Shown piece by piece: positions 9,123 through 19,691 of a stretch of DNA of 64,000 bases. Each line of letters begins with the position of its first letter. The first letter of the stretch is position 1. A program made the position numbers and the translations under genes. The notes beneath the pieces are model-generated. The model was not told where the DNA came from and ran no database searches. It worked only from the letters and a program-made list of their open reading frames with translations. The stretch covers positions 10,215,724 to 10,279,723 of the forward strand of contig NC_084815.1 of assembly GCF_963583255.1 (NCBI RefSeq). The letters are read 5' to 3'. Origin of the DNA: Pyrus communis. Lineage: Eukaryota > Streptophyta > Magnoliopsida > Rosales > Rosaceae.

Positions 9123-10187
9123 ATGGCACTTGATAACGCTTCTCTTTTGTCACAGCTCATGGAAAGGTCCCAAATGCAAAGAGTTGATATATCTAATCTT
9201 CAATCAAGGAATAACGTGTTTTCCAATACTTACAATTCGGATTGGAGTGATCATTCAAACTCTATGTGGTGGGAACCTCAAAATGCTCAACAAGGAGGAT
9301 ATTGGCAGCCACCACAACCTCATATTCAATATGCCCAACCAAACTCAAGTTCGTCAATAGATTATAATCAAAAGCTTAATGAATTAATTTGTTTGGTGCA
9401 GGGCTCACAAATTCAAGACAATGAGGCTCAACAAGAAGGATATTGGCAGCCATATGAGGAGTTCTATTCAACGCCTATGCAGCCACCACAAAGGTTGGAC
9501 CACTTGGATAAGCAAATTGGGCAGATCGCAGAGTTCGTAGGACAGTTTCGAGACCAAGGCGAACTCCCTAGTTCAACCATTGCAAATCCGAAGGGAGAAT
9601 TTGAAACTGCCAAGGAAATCATGTTGAGAAGTGACAAGGAGGTTGGAACGGACCCTCAACCATCAAAATCAAATCACAAGGAAGAGGAATACACCCAACC
9701 CACGGAAAGGGTGGAAACACCTTTACCGGAGGCACCTATTGCTCCTATGCCATCTAATACAGGTATGGTTGTTCCAAATTTCATTATTTTTAACCCTGTT
9801 CCAAGATTCATGACTTCCAAGGAAGAAGAAGGTGAAAAAGACATCTTGGAAGCCCTTTCAAAGGTGACAAGTAGGGAATGTCATGAATTCATCAAAGAGG
9901 ACGTTCTTGAAACCACAAAATCCAAAGAAGTTAAATTTGATGACATTGGACAAGTCATAACCATCACTTGCAATCTGGCCAAGTCCAATATCCCTGAAAC
10001 TTTCAAAGGAGTGGTGTTTGTCATTGAGTTCTTGTCGGACAAAACAAGTAAGTTTTTTTCAAATTCCTTTACATTTTATACTAACTTGCTGTTTTTTATG
10101 AATCAGGCACCTACACTAGAATTCAAACCATTGCCGGTTCACTTCAAGTATCACCTTCCATTCAAGGACCAATTCCATGCCGTTTGA
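9123..10187 (+). CDS. R3 Gag-like ORF, 354 aa, degenerate Gag/Pol remnant
   Basis: The ATG at 9123 is chosen because MALDNASLL is the common start of all four copies. Residues 34-46 recall the Athila/Tat SNTYN..W..H.N motif. Residues 128-172 recall the Gag linker (KQIGQIAE, LPSSTIANPKGE, EIMLRSDKE). Residues 238-262 faintly recall the DAL..P.Y..F.KE segment before protease. Residues 329-344 (APTLEFKPLPVHFKY) recall the pre-RT motif. The protein lacks the capsid core, CCHC knuckle and enzymes, so it is an internally deleted Gag-Pol. A GTAAGT...TACTAAC...CAG block sits at 10048-10106. Whether the protein is made is unknown. Confidence 0.72.
   Translation: MALDNASLLSQLMERSQMQRVDISNLQSRNNVFSNTYNSDWSDHSNSMWWEPQNAQQGGYWQPPQPHIQYAQPNSSSSIDYNQKLNELICLVQGSQIQDNEAQQEGYWQPYEEFYSTPMQPPQRLDHLDKQIGQIAEFVGQFRDQGELPSSTIANPKGEFETAKEIMLRSDKEVGTDPQPSKSNHKEEEYTQPTERVETPLPEAPIAPMPSNTGMVVPNFIIFNPVPRFMTSKEEEGEKDILEALSKVTSRECHEFIKEDVLETTKSKEVKFDDIGQVITITCNLAKSNIPETFKGVVFVIEFLSDKTSKFFSNSFTFYTNLLFFMNQAPTLEFKPLPVHFKYHLPFKDQFHAV
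10048..10106 (+). other. Intron-like block in R3 Gag-like ORF
   Basis: 59 nt starting GTAAGT, with a consensus branch point TACTAAC and ending in AATCAG before GCACC. The same three signals are kept in R2 and R13 while the bases between diverge. Removing 59 nt would shift the frame away from the pre-RT-like motif. A longer upstream donor removing 9768-10106 (339 nt) would keep the frame, and this is the form seen in R12. Confidence 0.45.
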
Positions 10188-10199
10188 TTTTATTTATGT

Positions 10200-10250
10200 T
10201 AATAAAAAAAAAATAAAAAAAAAATAAAAAAAAAAAAAAAAAAAAAAAAG
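10200..10250. repeat. A-rich tract after R3 Gag-like ORF
   Basis: AATAAAAAAAAA-type run 13 bases or so after the Gag-like stop codon, just before the aORF unit. It resembles a captured poly(A) tail. Confidence 0.85.
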
Positions 10251-10287
10251 AGAAAGAAAGATACTAAACATGGAGAAAGGTGGAGCT

Positions 10288-10959
10288 TCACAAAGGTTGT
10301 TTGCGTGAAGCCCCACTACGAGGCGCAGAAGCGGAAGGCATAGAAGCGGGAGGCATAGAAGCGGGAGGCATCGGAGCGGAAGCCATCGGAGCGGGAGGCA
10401 TCGGAGCTAGAGCATTCCAGGCCTCAATACTTGGCCAAGCGCTGGATGACCCAGGAAAAAGGTGCCTCTGGAGATAAGACGCAAGCCTTTGACGGTCACT
10501 GTGAATTCGACCCTCAGATTCTTGCAGCTCATCAAGCTTCCTCTTCATCCCCGACGAATAGTTATTTGCAAGCACATGCAAACTTCTATTCTCGTACTTA
10601 AGCTGCTGGATCTCTTGCTTAAGTCTTTCCACCTCTGCCATCAACGATTCCACTTGGCGGGACCGAGCAAGCAGGCGTTGGCCCATGTTGGACACAGAAC
10701 TCGCACACTGAACACTAAGTGCGAGGGACTCTTGAACGGCCAACTCATCGGACCGTCCTGACAGCAGCCTACTATCTTTTGGAGTGAGGAGGTTTTTAGC
10801 TACTATTGTAGCTGTTGTGGCGTCCTGCATCACAGAGTCTTCACCCGAAAGAGGACCGTTAGAAGATAAAAAAGAAGGGCGCCATACATTACCTTGACGG
10901 GGCGCAACCGGATCGCTGCTGAGACTCAAATCTAAGCTAAGGTTCGATGAGTTTGCCAT
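10288..10959 (-). CDS. R3 antisense ORF (aORF), 223 aa
   Basis: Start at 10959, the ATG shared by all copies. Same layout as the R2 copy: LxLxL at 7-13, leucine zipper at 106/113/120/127, Pro-Met-Ala tail. It carries the lineage I variants SDPVAPRQ and NGPLSGED, shared with R13. It is transcribed, if at all, against the element and converges on the Gag-like ORF across the A tract. Product function unknown; likely a coiled-coil dimer without its own DNA-binding region. Confidence 0.75.
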   Translation of the reverse strand: MANSSNLSLDLSLSSDPVAPRQGNVWRPSFLSSNGPLSGEDSVMQDATTATIVAKNLLTPKDSRLLSGRSDELAVQESLALSVQCASSVSNMGQRLLARSRQVESLMAEVERLKQEIQQLKYENRSLHVLANNYSSGMKRKLDELQESEGRIHSDRQRLASYLQRHLFPGSSSAWPSIEAWNALAPMPPAPMASAPMPPASMPPASMPSASAPRSGASRKQPL

Positions 10960-11465
10960 TTTTTTCAAAAGTGTTCAAAGAGAAGGGGTGGATGGAGTTA
11001 AAATTTCACAAAGGGCCGGAGTCGAGTTTCAGGAATGGGAAATCTTCAGAGTGTGTGTGTTGGGGTGATTGATAGCTCTATAAAAAGCCAAGACGACGCG
11101 TCAACCGATTCAAAGAGCCGGATTTTCCGGCGTAATTTAGGCGACGCTCCCTCGGCTTTTCAGAAAACGCGTTCAACTTTGTCAAAAGATTTCTGACAAA
11201 GCTGAAAACACGTGGAGGCCATCATCGCATCTACACATCTTTAGCCGACAAGCGCAAAGTTCGGCGACGCTTTCTCTGCTTTTCAGAAGACGCGTGCAGC
11301 TTTGTCAAAAGGAGCCGCATCTGTACTACCACGTGTCGTTCAGAAAGCGAAGGGGCGTCGTTCAGAAATCGAAGGGGCGCCTGCTCAGAAATCGAAGAGG
11401 CGTATTCAAAGATCGAAGAGGCGCCACTATTTCAAAGAGCCGGATTTGCGGGATCAAAACGTTTG
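10960..11465 (-). promoter_or_regulatory. Promoter-like region of R3 aORF
   Basis: In aORF direction it has TTTTTATAGAG about 120 bp before the ATG, the GCCGGAAAATCCGGC-type motif, duplicated TTTTGAC/ACGCG blocks, G-boxes CACGTG, and CTTCGATTTCTGA repeats. Same order as in R2 with different repeat number. Confidence 0.55.
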
Positions 11466-12228
11466 TCGACAAGGGTAAAAAGTACCACCACTTGATATTA
11501 TCTCTATATATGTCGACCTTCGTCTTTTATGGCAGGGCAAACCAGAAGAAAATGCCCAACTCTCCCTCACCTCTGAGGGCGCACTCCCAGCAAAGCCTTT
11601 CAAAATACTCAATTCTTTCTTCTTCCCCAAAGATGATACCAAATGCCTGGAGTACATATGACCCAGGAGGAAACGGCGGATTGAAGCATGTGCTGATTCA
11701 TTCACCGCTTCTTCAAAGCAAAGGTATCTCATATCATCAAGGTCAAAAGCAAATGTATCTCATATCATGCTCTTTCCCTGTCTTTTTCTTTGTCCTTGTT
11801 CTTACTTGCATGGCAAAGTAAAAGAAGCAATCAGCCGGCACTTGGAGTCAGTCTTCCGATCTGGAGCCAACTGCCTGGAATCTATTCCTGATTGCTTACC
11901 TAGCGTTGCTCTCGAGTAGTCATCTTCAACGGTTGTTACACTTCCAGAGAATGGACCACTCCTGCAAAGATTGAACAAAGAAACAGATAACAGGAGGAAG
12001 CTCAGACCTTCGGGGGAAACCAAAAGAACCATCCTGCTGCCCAGTTCAAGAAGTAGCACAAAGGAAAATCAACGATGGGCAGAAACCAGTTCAAGAGTAA
12101 GCCTGTGGAATCACAAAGATCAAAGCCTCAATGCAATCACCAAGGAGAAGAGGGAATTTACACTCCATAACCAGATTTGCGTCCCTAAACTCTTCTCTTT
12201 GTTAATTACATTATGCCATGTTTAATAT

Positions 12229-14005
12229 GTTTAGTTGCTTTTTGTGTGTTTACTTATGTTTTGTGTGAATCTATGCTTAAAACATTGAGGACAATGTTTG
12301 ATTTAAGTGTGGGGGGGTAACTAAAGTGTTTTGATGCAAATTCGTAGGGTTTTATCCACCATAACTTCTAATGTTGTTCCTTGCTATTTTAAGGTGTTTT
12401 TAAGTTGTTTTAGAGTGTTTTAGTGTGTTTTGTTTTATAATTCGAAAATCCCATAAAAATTTGAAAAATTGTTTTGAAAAACCCAAAAAGAGTTGTTTTA
12501 AAGTTGTTTTTGTGTGTGTGTTTGTGTCTTAGGGTACCTTCCAACACAACGATAAGGATTTGGTTTATAATTGCATGACGGTTAGAAAGAGTTATAAACA
12601 TAGAGAAAAGTTTGATTTACTCTTGGTATATGCTTGGTTATGGTTATAATGTATGACTTCACATGCAATCATAAAAGAAAAAAAAATTCGTTTTTGTAAC
12701 ATGCTTGAAGGAAGAAACTCAAACAAACGCTACATCCCTGTGAGACTCGAGCCATTACTTTCTTTGGAGAGTTATTTTCTGTGATTCTTTATTTTCTAAA
12801 GTTGTTGCATGATCTCATTATTCCTTGCTTGGTTGCTACTTAGAATGCAATTGTATCATGATAGAACTAAATGCTAGAACTCATGCCCATTTCATTCAAA
12901 GCATGTTATTGATTTGCATAACACATATTCAAGAAGAAGTTGTGTAGTGACCACCACCATAGCCAAATAGCCTTACTTCCCATACTTCGTATATGTTGTA
13001 AGTTTTAACCCCGTTGAGCCTCGTTTTGCCTTTATTCCTTGTTTACCCACATCACCCCTTACCTAGCTTAGAGTAGGACTTTCCTATACCCTTGTTCTTA
13101 AAGTTTAGTGAGCATGACTTAAATGAATTCCTTTTGAGTTACATTATGCAAGAAAATGAGTGTGGGGGAGTAAAAGTTTGTTCTTACGTTTATATGTATG
13201 TTTTGAGATTCAAAAGAAAAAGAAGAAAAGAAAAAAAAAAAAAAAAAAAAAAGGAGTGAAAATAAGTAAGAATGAACTCACGAGCGTTGATGGTTGAAGA
13301 AAGGGTCCAAAAAGTTGAATATGGCCCTAAGTTTTGTGTGATTTTCCCTTGGGTGTTCAAAGTTGACTTCTGCGTTCTTAAGGGAATTCTAAGTGCCTAA
13401 TTCAATACTTTGCTCACTATTGCTTTAAGAATGTTTGTTTATCCTTCACCTTTCATTGTTAGCCAATACCCTAGCCCCGTTACTACCCTTTGACTTCTAT
13501 ATTGAGTGTTATGTATTTCAATTGTGGAGTTTGAACTTGGTATGAGCTTATGGTGTCACTGGTTCTCGCGTCTAAGTAGTAGCATTCCATTCATGAGATC
13601 ATATCTAAACATGCTTATTAACTCCAGAAAATGCTTTCCTTATTATAACATATGTGAGTGTTCGTCTACATGTTTACATCAATCTTCTCACATATACCTA
13701 GTGTAGGGTGTGTAGTCAGAAAATCTGTGTGAAAAACGAGAGTACATCTAGTAAGAAATTGAGGGAATTCTCTAAAGGCATGTTACTACATTTGAAATGT
13801 GTTTTAATTGCTTAATTGTGAACTAGTATGTGGTGACTATGATTAAGAATGTACTTAAGTGTAAAGATGGCTCAAATCTGTGAGAATAATGATTTTTAAC
13901 TTGTCATGTGCATTGGAAGTCCCTGATACGATTGTTGGAAGGTGTAGGTTGTGTTTTGTTCTTTTTGTTTTGTTTCTCTGTTTTGCTCGAGGACTAGCAA
14001 AAGCT
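12229..14005 (+). other. R3 3' internal region, noncoding
   Basis: No gene recognised in about 1.8 kb. It contains AAGTGTGGGGGGG at 12305-12317 and GAGTGTGGGGGAG at 13158-13170, both resembling the true PPT. It also has an A-rich run at 13217-13252 and conserved sequence shared with R5, R8, R12 and R13. Confidence 0.7.
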
Positions 14006-14020
14006 AAGTGTGGGGGTATT
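14006..14020 (+). promoter_or_regulatory. Polypurine tract (R3)
   Basis: AAGTGTGGGGGTATT directly before the 3' LTR TGATAGG. Confidence 0.88.
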
Positions 14021-15875
14021 TGATAGGAGCATATTTATGCGACTTAAATGGCTTGTTCTCGTACATTTACGTTATGTTTCTTTAGTTATTTTAGTACTTT
14101 AAGCTATTTTCGTGTGTTTGTAGGTCCAAAGGGCTAAAGGAGCAAAAAGATGCATTTTGGAGACTTTTGGAGCACTTTTGGGCTAAGGACGGATAGCTTA
14201 TGCTTGAAGCCAAAGTGTTGGACGAAATTGAAGACCTAATTGGAGCCAAAGTGTTGGAACCTTGTTCTCTTTAGTTTTAGGACATTTAAACCTTTCCTAA
14301 TCCCAATCATGCCATGCATAACACACATCCATTCTAACACATTGTCATTGCACATGCATTTCCTTCATTAGTTAACCCACATGCACTTATCACTTATCAT
14401 CACCACATATCATATCACTTAATCACTTATCACTTATCATCACCACTTAACCACTTATCATATCATAACCACATATCATATCACTTATCACTTATCACTT
14501 AACATAACATCCACCTACTTCACCTACAACATCCACTTCACCTACAACATCCACCTACTTCACCTACAACATCCACCTACTTCACCTACAACATCCACAC
14601 ATCCACCTACTTCACCTACAACATCCACCTACTTCACCTACAAATGACATAGCCATATGTTCCCTCCACTACTCCTATAAATACCCTTGCATTCATTCAT
14701 TCATGATCATCTCATTTCATACACAACAAACCATCTTTCCATTTCCATCACTCCTCACTCCATTCCACACTTCCATTCCCCCAAACCAACTATCCTTAGA
14801 CCTTATGCTACAATAAAGAGGAAGAGAAGAGGGCCTAAACGTTCATACAATTCAAGTTTGAGTTGTTGGAATGTTTAGGTGTTTCTTTGATTTCAATGTT
14901 TAATTTTAATTCTCTTTGTTTTGTATGAGGAACTAAACCCCCCCTTAGCTAGGGGGTGATTCGAAATATATGTTTATGCTTGCATTTTGATTTGATTACT
15001 TCTAATTGCATTTCATAAGTTGTTGATTCAATTTGTTTAACCGTTTGATTGATAACTTATTTATGTATGTTTATTAAGAATGCGCGCTTAATTTTCATGC
15101 ATGAATATGACGCTAGAATATAAGTGATTTTCACCTAATCGTTATGAACTTATATTCACAAGTAGTGGAGGTTGCTTATAAACAATCGCGTTAAATGAAT
15201 TCTTGGCACGAGTTTCATGCTCATCATAGTAACGAATGCCTCGTCAACACTTATAGTTTTCATAATGCTTAATGATCTTTGATTGTATCTTTATTGTGCT
15301 GTTCACGTAAAGGACTTTTGGAGAATGTTGTGAATTGCGTTGCGCTAACCCATCCAATTCATTAACTTAAGGAAAACTTGACGGTTAATTTAAGCGGACC
15401 TAATTAACTTGGGGTGATGAGAATTCATAATTTATTGAAATGCAATTGGAAATCTTTTTATTATGCAAGTGTAACATATGTGGAGATGACCCCCTTAGCT
15501 ATTCTATCATCCATTCATTCCATTTCATCAATTTCATATTTACATTCTGTCTAGTTTATTTAACTTGTTTCGTTATTTCAATTTTCGTATAAACTTAAAT
15601 CCCCCTTTACTTTAATGTCAATTTAGTTAGAAATCATTTTAGTTTGTGTTTTTAAAAGCATTTTGAGTCTTTGGTTTGTCTTAGTGTTTTAAAGTTTAGT
15701 TTTACATTCTTTGAGTCTAGTTTAGTGTTTTATATTGTGTTTTTACGTTTTTGAGTCAAATCCAAGTGATTAACAATCCCTCCTAATCCCCGGTCCAGAA
15801 CGATCCCTACTTATACATATACTACAATTTGACGAAAAGAGGGTTTAATTTGTGTGCGTATAAATTCCCGCATCA
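14021..15875 (+). mobile_element. R3 3' LTR
   Basis: 1855 bp from TGATAGGAGC to CCCGCATCA, with U3 minisatellite, TATA at 14676-14683 and one leader stem-loop. It has a 54-bp deletion just after the TATA region relative to 6013-7083. Confidence 0.93.
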
Positions 15876-16939
15876 TGCACTCTCAATGAACATACATAAA
15901 TAAGTTATCAATCAAACAGTTAAACAAATTGAATCCACAACTTATGAAACGCAATTAGAAGTATTCAAATCAAAATGCAAGCATAAACATATATTCGAAT
16001 CACCCCCTAACCAAGGGGGGTTTAGTTCCTCATGGTACAAAAGAAAGAGAATCAAAGAAACGCCTAAACATTCCAACAACTCAAACTTGAATTGTATGAA
16101 CGTTTAGGCCCTCTTATCATCCATTCCTCATTCGTACAAAACAAAGAGCATTGAAATTAAACATTGAAATCAAAGAAACACCTAAACATTCCAACAACTC
16201 AAACTTGAATTGTATGAACGTTTAGGCACTCTTCTCTTCCTCTTCGTTGTAGCACAAGGCTAAGGATAGTTTGATGGTGTGAATGGTTTGGGGAGTGGTT
16301 GGAGTGGCTGCAATGGAGGAGAAAAGTGTTTTGGTGGCTGCTGCAAGGGTGTGGAGAGGTTTTGACGAATTTCTGGAATATGGAAGAGTGAATTAGAATG
16401 AATGAGAATGAATGCTTATTTATAGGTGAAATGGGGGGAACATGACAGCTAGGAGAGAATGTGGCTGCATGTTTGAATGATTAAAGGATGCATGTGGGTT
16501 GGAATTGCATGTGCAATGAATATGTGGCTGCATGTGCAAGGGGACAATCTGAAAATGCATGTGAAAGCATGTGTTGGCTGCAATGATGAAATGGATGGGA
16601 GTGCATGTGGCTTAATTAATTAAAGGGAGTGCATGTGCAATGTTTTAAAGGATGGAATGCATGTGAATATGATGGAAATCTGATATGGTGATGGGAGATG
16701 CATGTGGCTGCAATGGATTAGGAATCCTTCAATTTCGTCCATTCCTTTTGCTCCAAACATAAGCTATCCATTCCAAGTCCAATTTTGCTCCAAAATGCTC
16801 CAAAATGCATCTTTTTGCTTCCTTAGCCACATGAACCTAAAAACACACGAAAATGGCTTAAAAGCCAAAAACAACTATGAATTAACAATATAAATGCACG
16901 AAAACAAGCTAAGTAAGTCGCCTAAATATGCTCCTATCA
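15876..16939 (-). mobile_element. R2 5' LTR, right part
   Basis: Resumes at TGCACTCTCAATG after R3. Holds two leader stem-loops, reverse-complement TATA at 16417-16424 and a CATGCA-rich U3. Ends TATGCTCCTATCA. Confidence 0.92.
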
Positions 16940-17475
16940 ACCCCTTTGACTTCTATCTTGATCGTTATGTGTTCAATAATGTGGAGTTTGGAATTGATAT
17001 GAGCTTATGGAATCACTGGTTCTCGTTCTAAGTAGTGGCATTCCATTCATGAGATCATATCTAAACATGCTTATTAACTCCAGAAATTGCTTCCTTTGAA
17101 ATACATATATGTGAGTGTTCGATTTTATGTTTACATCAATCTTCTCACATATAACTAGTTTAAGGTGTGTAGTCAGAAAATCTGAGTGAAAATTGAGTGC
17201 ATATATTGTAAGGAATTGAGCAAATTCTCTAAGGCATGTTACTACATTCAAAATATAGTTTTAAATGCTTAATTGTGAATTAGTATGTGGTGACTATGAT
17301 TAAGTATGTACTTAAGTGTAAAGATAACCAAAATCTGTGGGAATAATGATTTTTAACATGTCATGTGCATTGGAAATCCCTGAGACGATTGTTGGAAGGT
17401 GTAGGTTGTGTTTTGTTCGTTTTGTTTTGTTTTTGGTTTCTTTTGTTTTGTTTTGCTCGAGGACTAGCAAAAGCT
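16940..17475 (+). mobile_element. R4 internal tail
   Basis: Plus-oriented 3' internal sequence beginning at CCCCTTTGACTTC, matching 27560-28090 and 54450-54980. No gene. The rest of R4 must lie left of the window, displaced by R2. Confidence 0.85.
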
Positions 17476-17490
17476 AAGTGTGGGGGAATT
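17476..17490 (+). promoter_or_regulatory. Polypurine tract (R4)
   Basis: AAGTGTGGGGGAATT directly before TGATAGGAGC. Confidence 0.88.
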
Positions 17491-19691
17491 TGATAGGAGC
17501 ATATTTAGGCGACTTACTTAGCTTGTTTTCGTGCATTTATATTGTTAATTCATAGTTGTTTTTGGCGTTTAAGCCATTTTCGTGTGTTTTTAGGTTCATG
17601 TGGCTAAGGAAGCAAAAAGATGCATTTTGGAGCATTTTGGAGCAAAATTGGACTTGGAAGGGATAACTTATACTTGGAGCAAAAGGAATGGACGAAATTG
17701 ATGAGTTGATGTCACAAGGATTCCTACTTGAAGTAGCCACACACCTTCCACATTTCAGCCACATGCACTTGTTCCTCCATCATTGCACCAACAACAACCA
17801 AACATGCACTCCCTTTAATCGCATGCATAAATCAGCCACATGCATCTCCCATCACCATATCAGATTTCCATCATATTCACATGCATTCCATCCTTTAAAA
17901 CATTGCACATGCACTCCCTTTAATTAATTAAGCCACATGCACTCCCATCCATTTCATCATTGCAGCCAACACATGCTTTCACATGCATTTTCAGATTGTC
18001 CCCTTGCACATGCAGCCACATATTCATTGCACATGCAATTCCAACCCACATGCATCCTTTAATCATTCAAACATGCAGCCACATTCCCTCCTAGCTGTCA
18101 TGTTCCCCCCATTTCACCTATAAATAAGCATCCATTGCATTCATTCTCATTGAATTCGTCCATATTCAGAAAATCATCCAAAACACCACCAGAAATCATC
18201 TGTGAGTTTCCCTACTAATCCAAACACCACTCCAACCACTCCCCATCCCTCCAAAACACTTCACACTATCCCAAAACTCACCTTAGACCTTGTGATACAA
18301 CAACGAGGAAGAGAAGAGTGCCTAAACGTTCATACAATTCAAGTTTGACTTGTTGGAATGTTTAGGTGTTTCTTTGATTTCAATGTTTAAATTCAATTCT
18401 CTTTGTTTTGTACGTATGAGGAATGGAAGAGAAGAGTGCCTAAACGTTCATACAATTCAAGTTTGAGTTGTTGGAATGTTTAGGTGTTTCTTTGATTTCA
18501 AAGTTATGAGGAACTAAACCCCCCTTGGCTAGGGGGGGATTCGAAATAAATGTTTATGCTTGCATTTTGATTTGATTACTTCTAATTACGTTTCATAAGT
18601 TGTGGATTCAATTTGTTTAACTATTTGATTGATAACTTATTTATGTATGTTTATTGAGAGTGCACACTTAATTTTCATGCATGAATTTGACGCTAGAATA
18701 TAAGTGAGTTTCACTTAATAGTTACAAACTTATATTCACAAGTAGTGGAGGTTGCTTATAAACAATCGCGTTAAACGAATTCTTGGCATAAGTTTCATGC
18801 AATCATAGTAACGAATGCCCCGTCAACACTTATAATTTTCATAGAGCGTAATGATTCTTGCTTGTATCTCTATTATGCAATCATGTAGGGGACTTGTGGG
18901 GAATGTTTTGGGTTGTCGTATGCAATCATCCAATTCAATAACGTTAGGAAGATTTGAAGGTTAATTAGTGCATCACGGTTAACTTGGGGTGTTGAGAATT
19001 AATGATTTATTGAAATGCAATTGGAAATCATTTTATTATGCAAGTATAACATATGTGGAGATGAACCCCTTAGCTATTCTGTCATCCATTCATTCCATTT
19101 CATCAATTTCATAGTTACATTCTGTTTTAAGTTTAATTTGTTCATTTAATTTAATTTCGTATAAACCTCAATCCCCCTTTACTTTAATGTCCAATTTAGT
19201 TAGAAAGTGTCTTAGTTTGTGTTTATAAGAGTTTTGAGTCATTTTGTTACACAAATTCGTCCAAATTTGTGTTTGTGCTCAAATCTGCCCAGAAAGTGGT
19301 TTTTAGGCAGATTTGAGTGTTTTGGGTAATGTTTGTGTCTTTTGGTTTGTTTTAGTGTTTTAAAGTTTAGTTTTGCATTCTTTGAGTCTAGTATAGTGTT
19401 TTATATTGTTATTTTACGTTTGAATCAAGCCATAATCTTAAATTCGTCCAACATTGGGTTTAAGGTCAGAAACTGCCTAGTTAGTGTTTTTAGGCAGTTT
19501 TGAGTCTTTTGAACTTGTTTTGAGTCCTTTGAGTCTTTGTGAACGTTTTTAACTTTGTTTTTATGTTTTTGAGTCAAATCCAAGTGATTAACAATCCCTC
19601 CTAATCCCCGGTCTAGAACGATCCCTACTTATACTTATACTACAATTGTCAAAAAGAGGGTTTAATTTGTGTGCGTATAAATCTCGCATCA
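17491..19691 (+). mobile_element. R4 3' LTR
   Basis: 2201 bp, lineage II. CATGCA-rich U3, TATA at 18119-18126, two leader stem-loops, U5 hairpin A at about 19279-19318, end CTCGCATCA. Followed by AAAAG (19692-19696), the expected TSD within the R5 LTR. Confidence 0.92.
17740..18090. repeat. CATGCA-rich U3 segment of R4
   Basis: More than ten ACATGCA/CATGCA motifs in about 350 bp, the core of the plant RY element bound by B3-domain factors. Similar clusters occur in R2, R7, R8, R9, R11 and R12 LTRs. Binding is inference. Confidence 0.6.

Larger units (their letters stand above)
10261..12228. repeat. aORF unit bounded by inverted repeats (R3)
   Basis: ATACTAAACATGG at 10261-10273 and CCATGTTTAATAT at 12216-12228 (one mismatch) enclose the aORF and its promoter-like region, about 2.0 kb. 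The perfect 13-bp pair is kept in R5 and R8. No flanking duplication is evident. Confidence 0.5.
6008..15880 (+). mobile_element. R3: non-autonomous element with TSD TGCAC
   Basis: Element 6013-15875 flanked by TGCAC at 6008-6012 and 15876-15880, inserted in the R2 LTR. Order: 5' LTR head 6013-7083, a further LTR 7084-9010, PBS 9016-9033, Gag-like ORF, A tract, aORF on the minus strand, noncoding 3' region, PPT 14006-14020, 3' LTR 14021-15875. The interior is about 5.0 kb with no polymerase. Confidence 0.93.
734..16939 (-). mobile_element. R2: composite non-autonomous Athila-like retrotransposon (R3 nested in its 5' LTR)
   Basis: Minus-oriented element: internal region 734-4217 with aORF and Gag-like ORF, PBS, a truncated LTR 4218-4543, a second leader fragment 4544-4937 with its own PBS, and a complete 5' LTR 4938-6012 plus 15876-16939. 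The right end TATGCTCCTATCA at 16939 abuts the plus-oriented R4 interior, with ACCCC at 16940-16944 as the expected TSD. The 3' LTR must lie left of the window. The duplicated PBS/LTR start implies recombination or template switching. Confidence 0.85.

Noticed and set aside
9763..9780. A 46-nt intron candidate ACAG|GTATGG...TTGCAG in R13 and the equivalent place in R3
   Set aside because: Too short for a plant intron, and R3 lacks the acceptor, while the frame is open through it.
10280..10477. Gly-Ile-Glu-Ala repeat frames opposite the aORF tail (also 2700-2897, 24728-24925, 41712-41909, 51163-51459, 60493-60690)
   Set aside because: Shadow translations of the 15-bp aORF tail repeat on the other strand.
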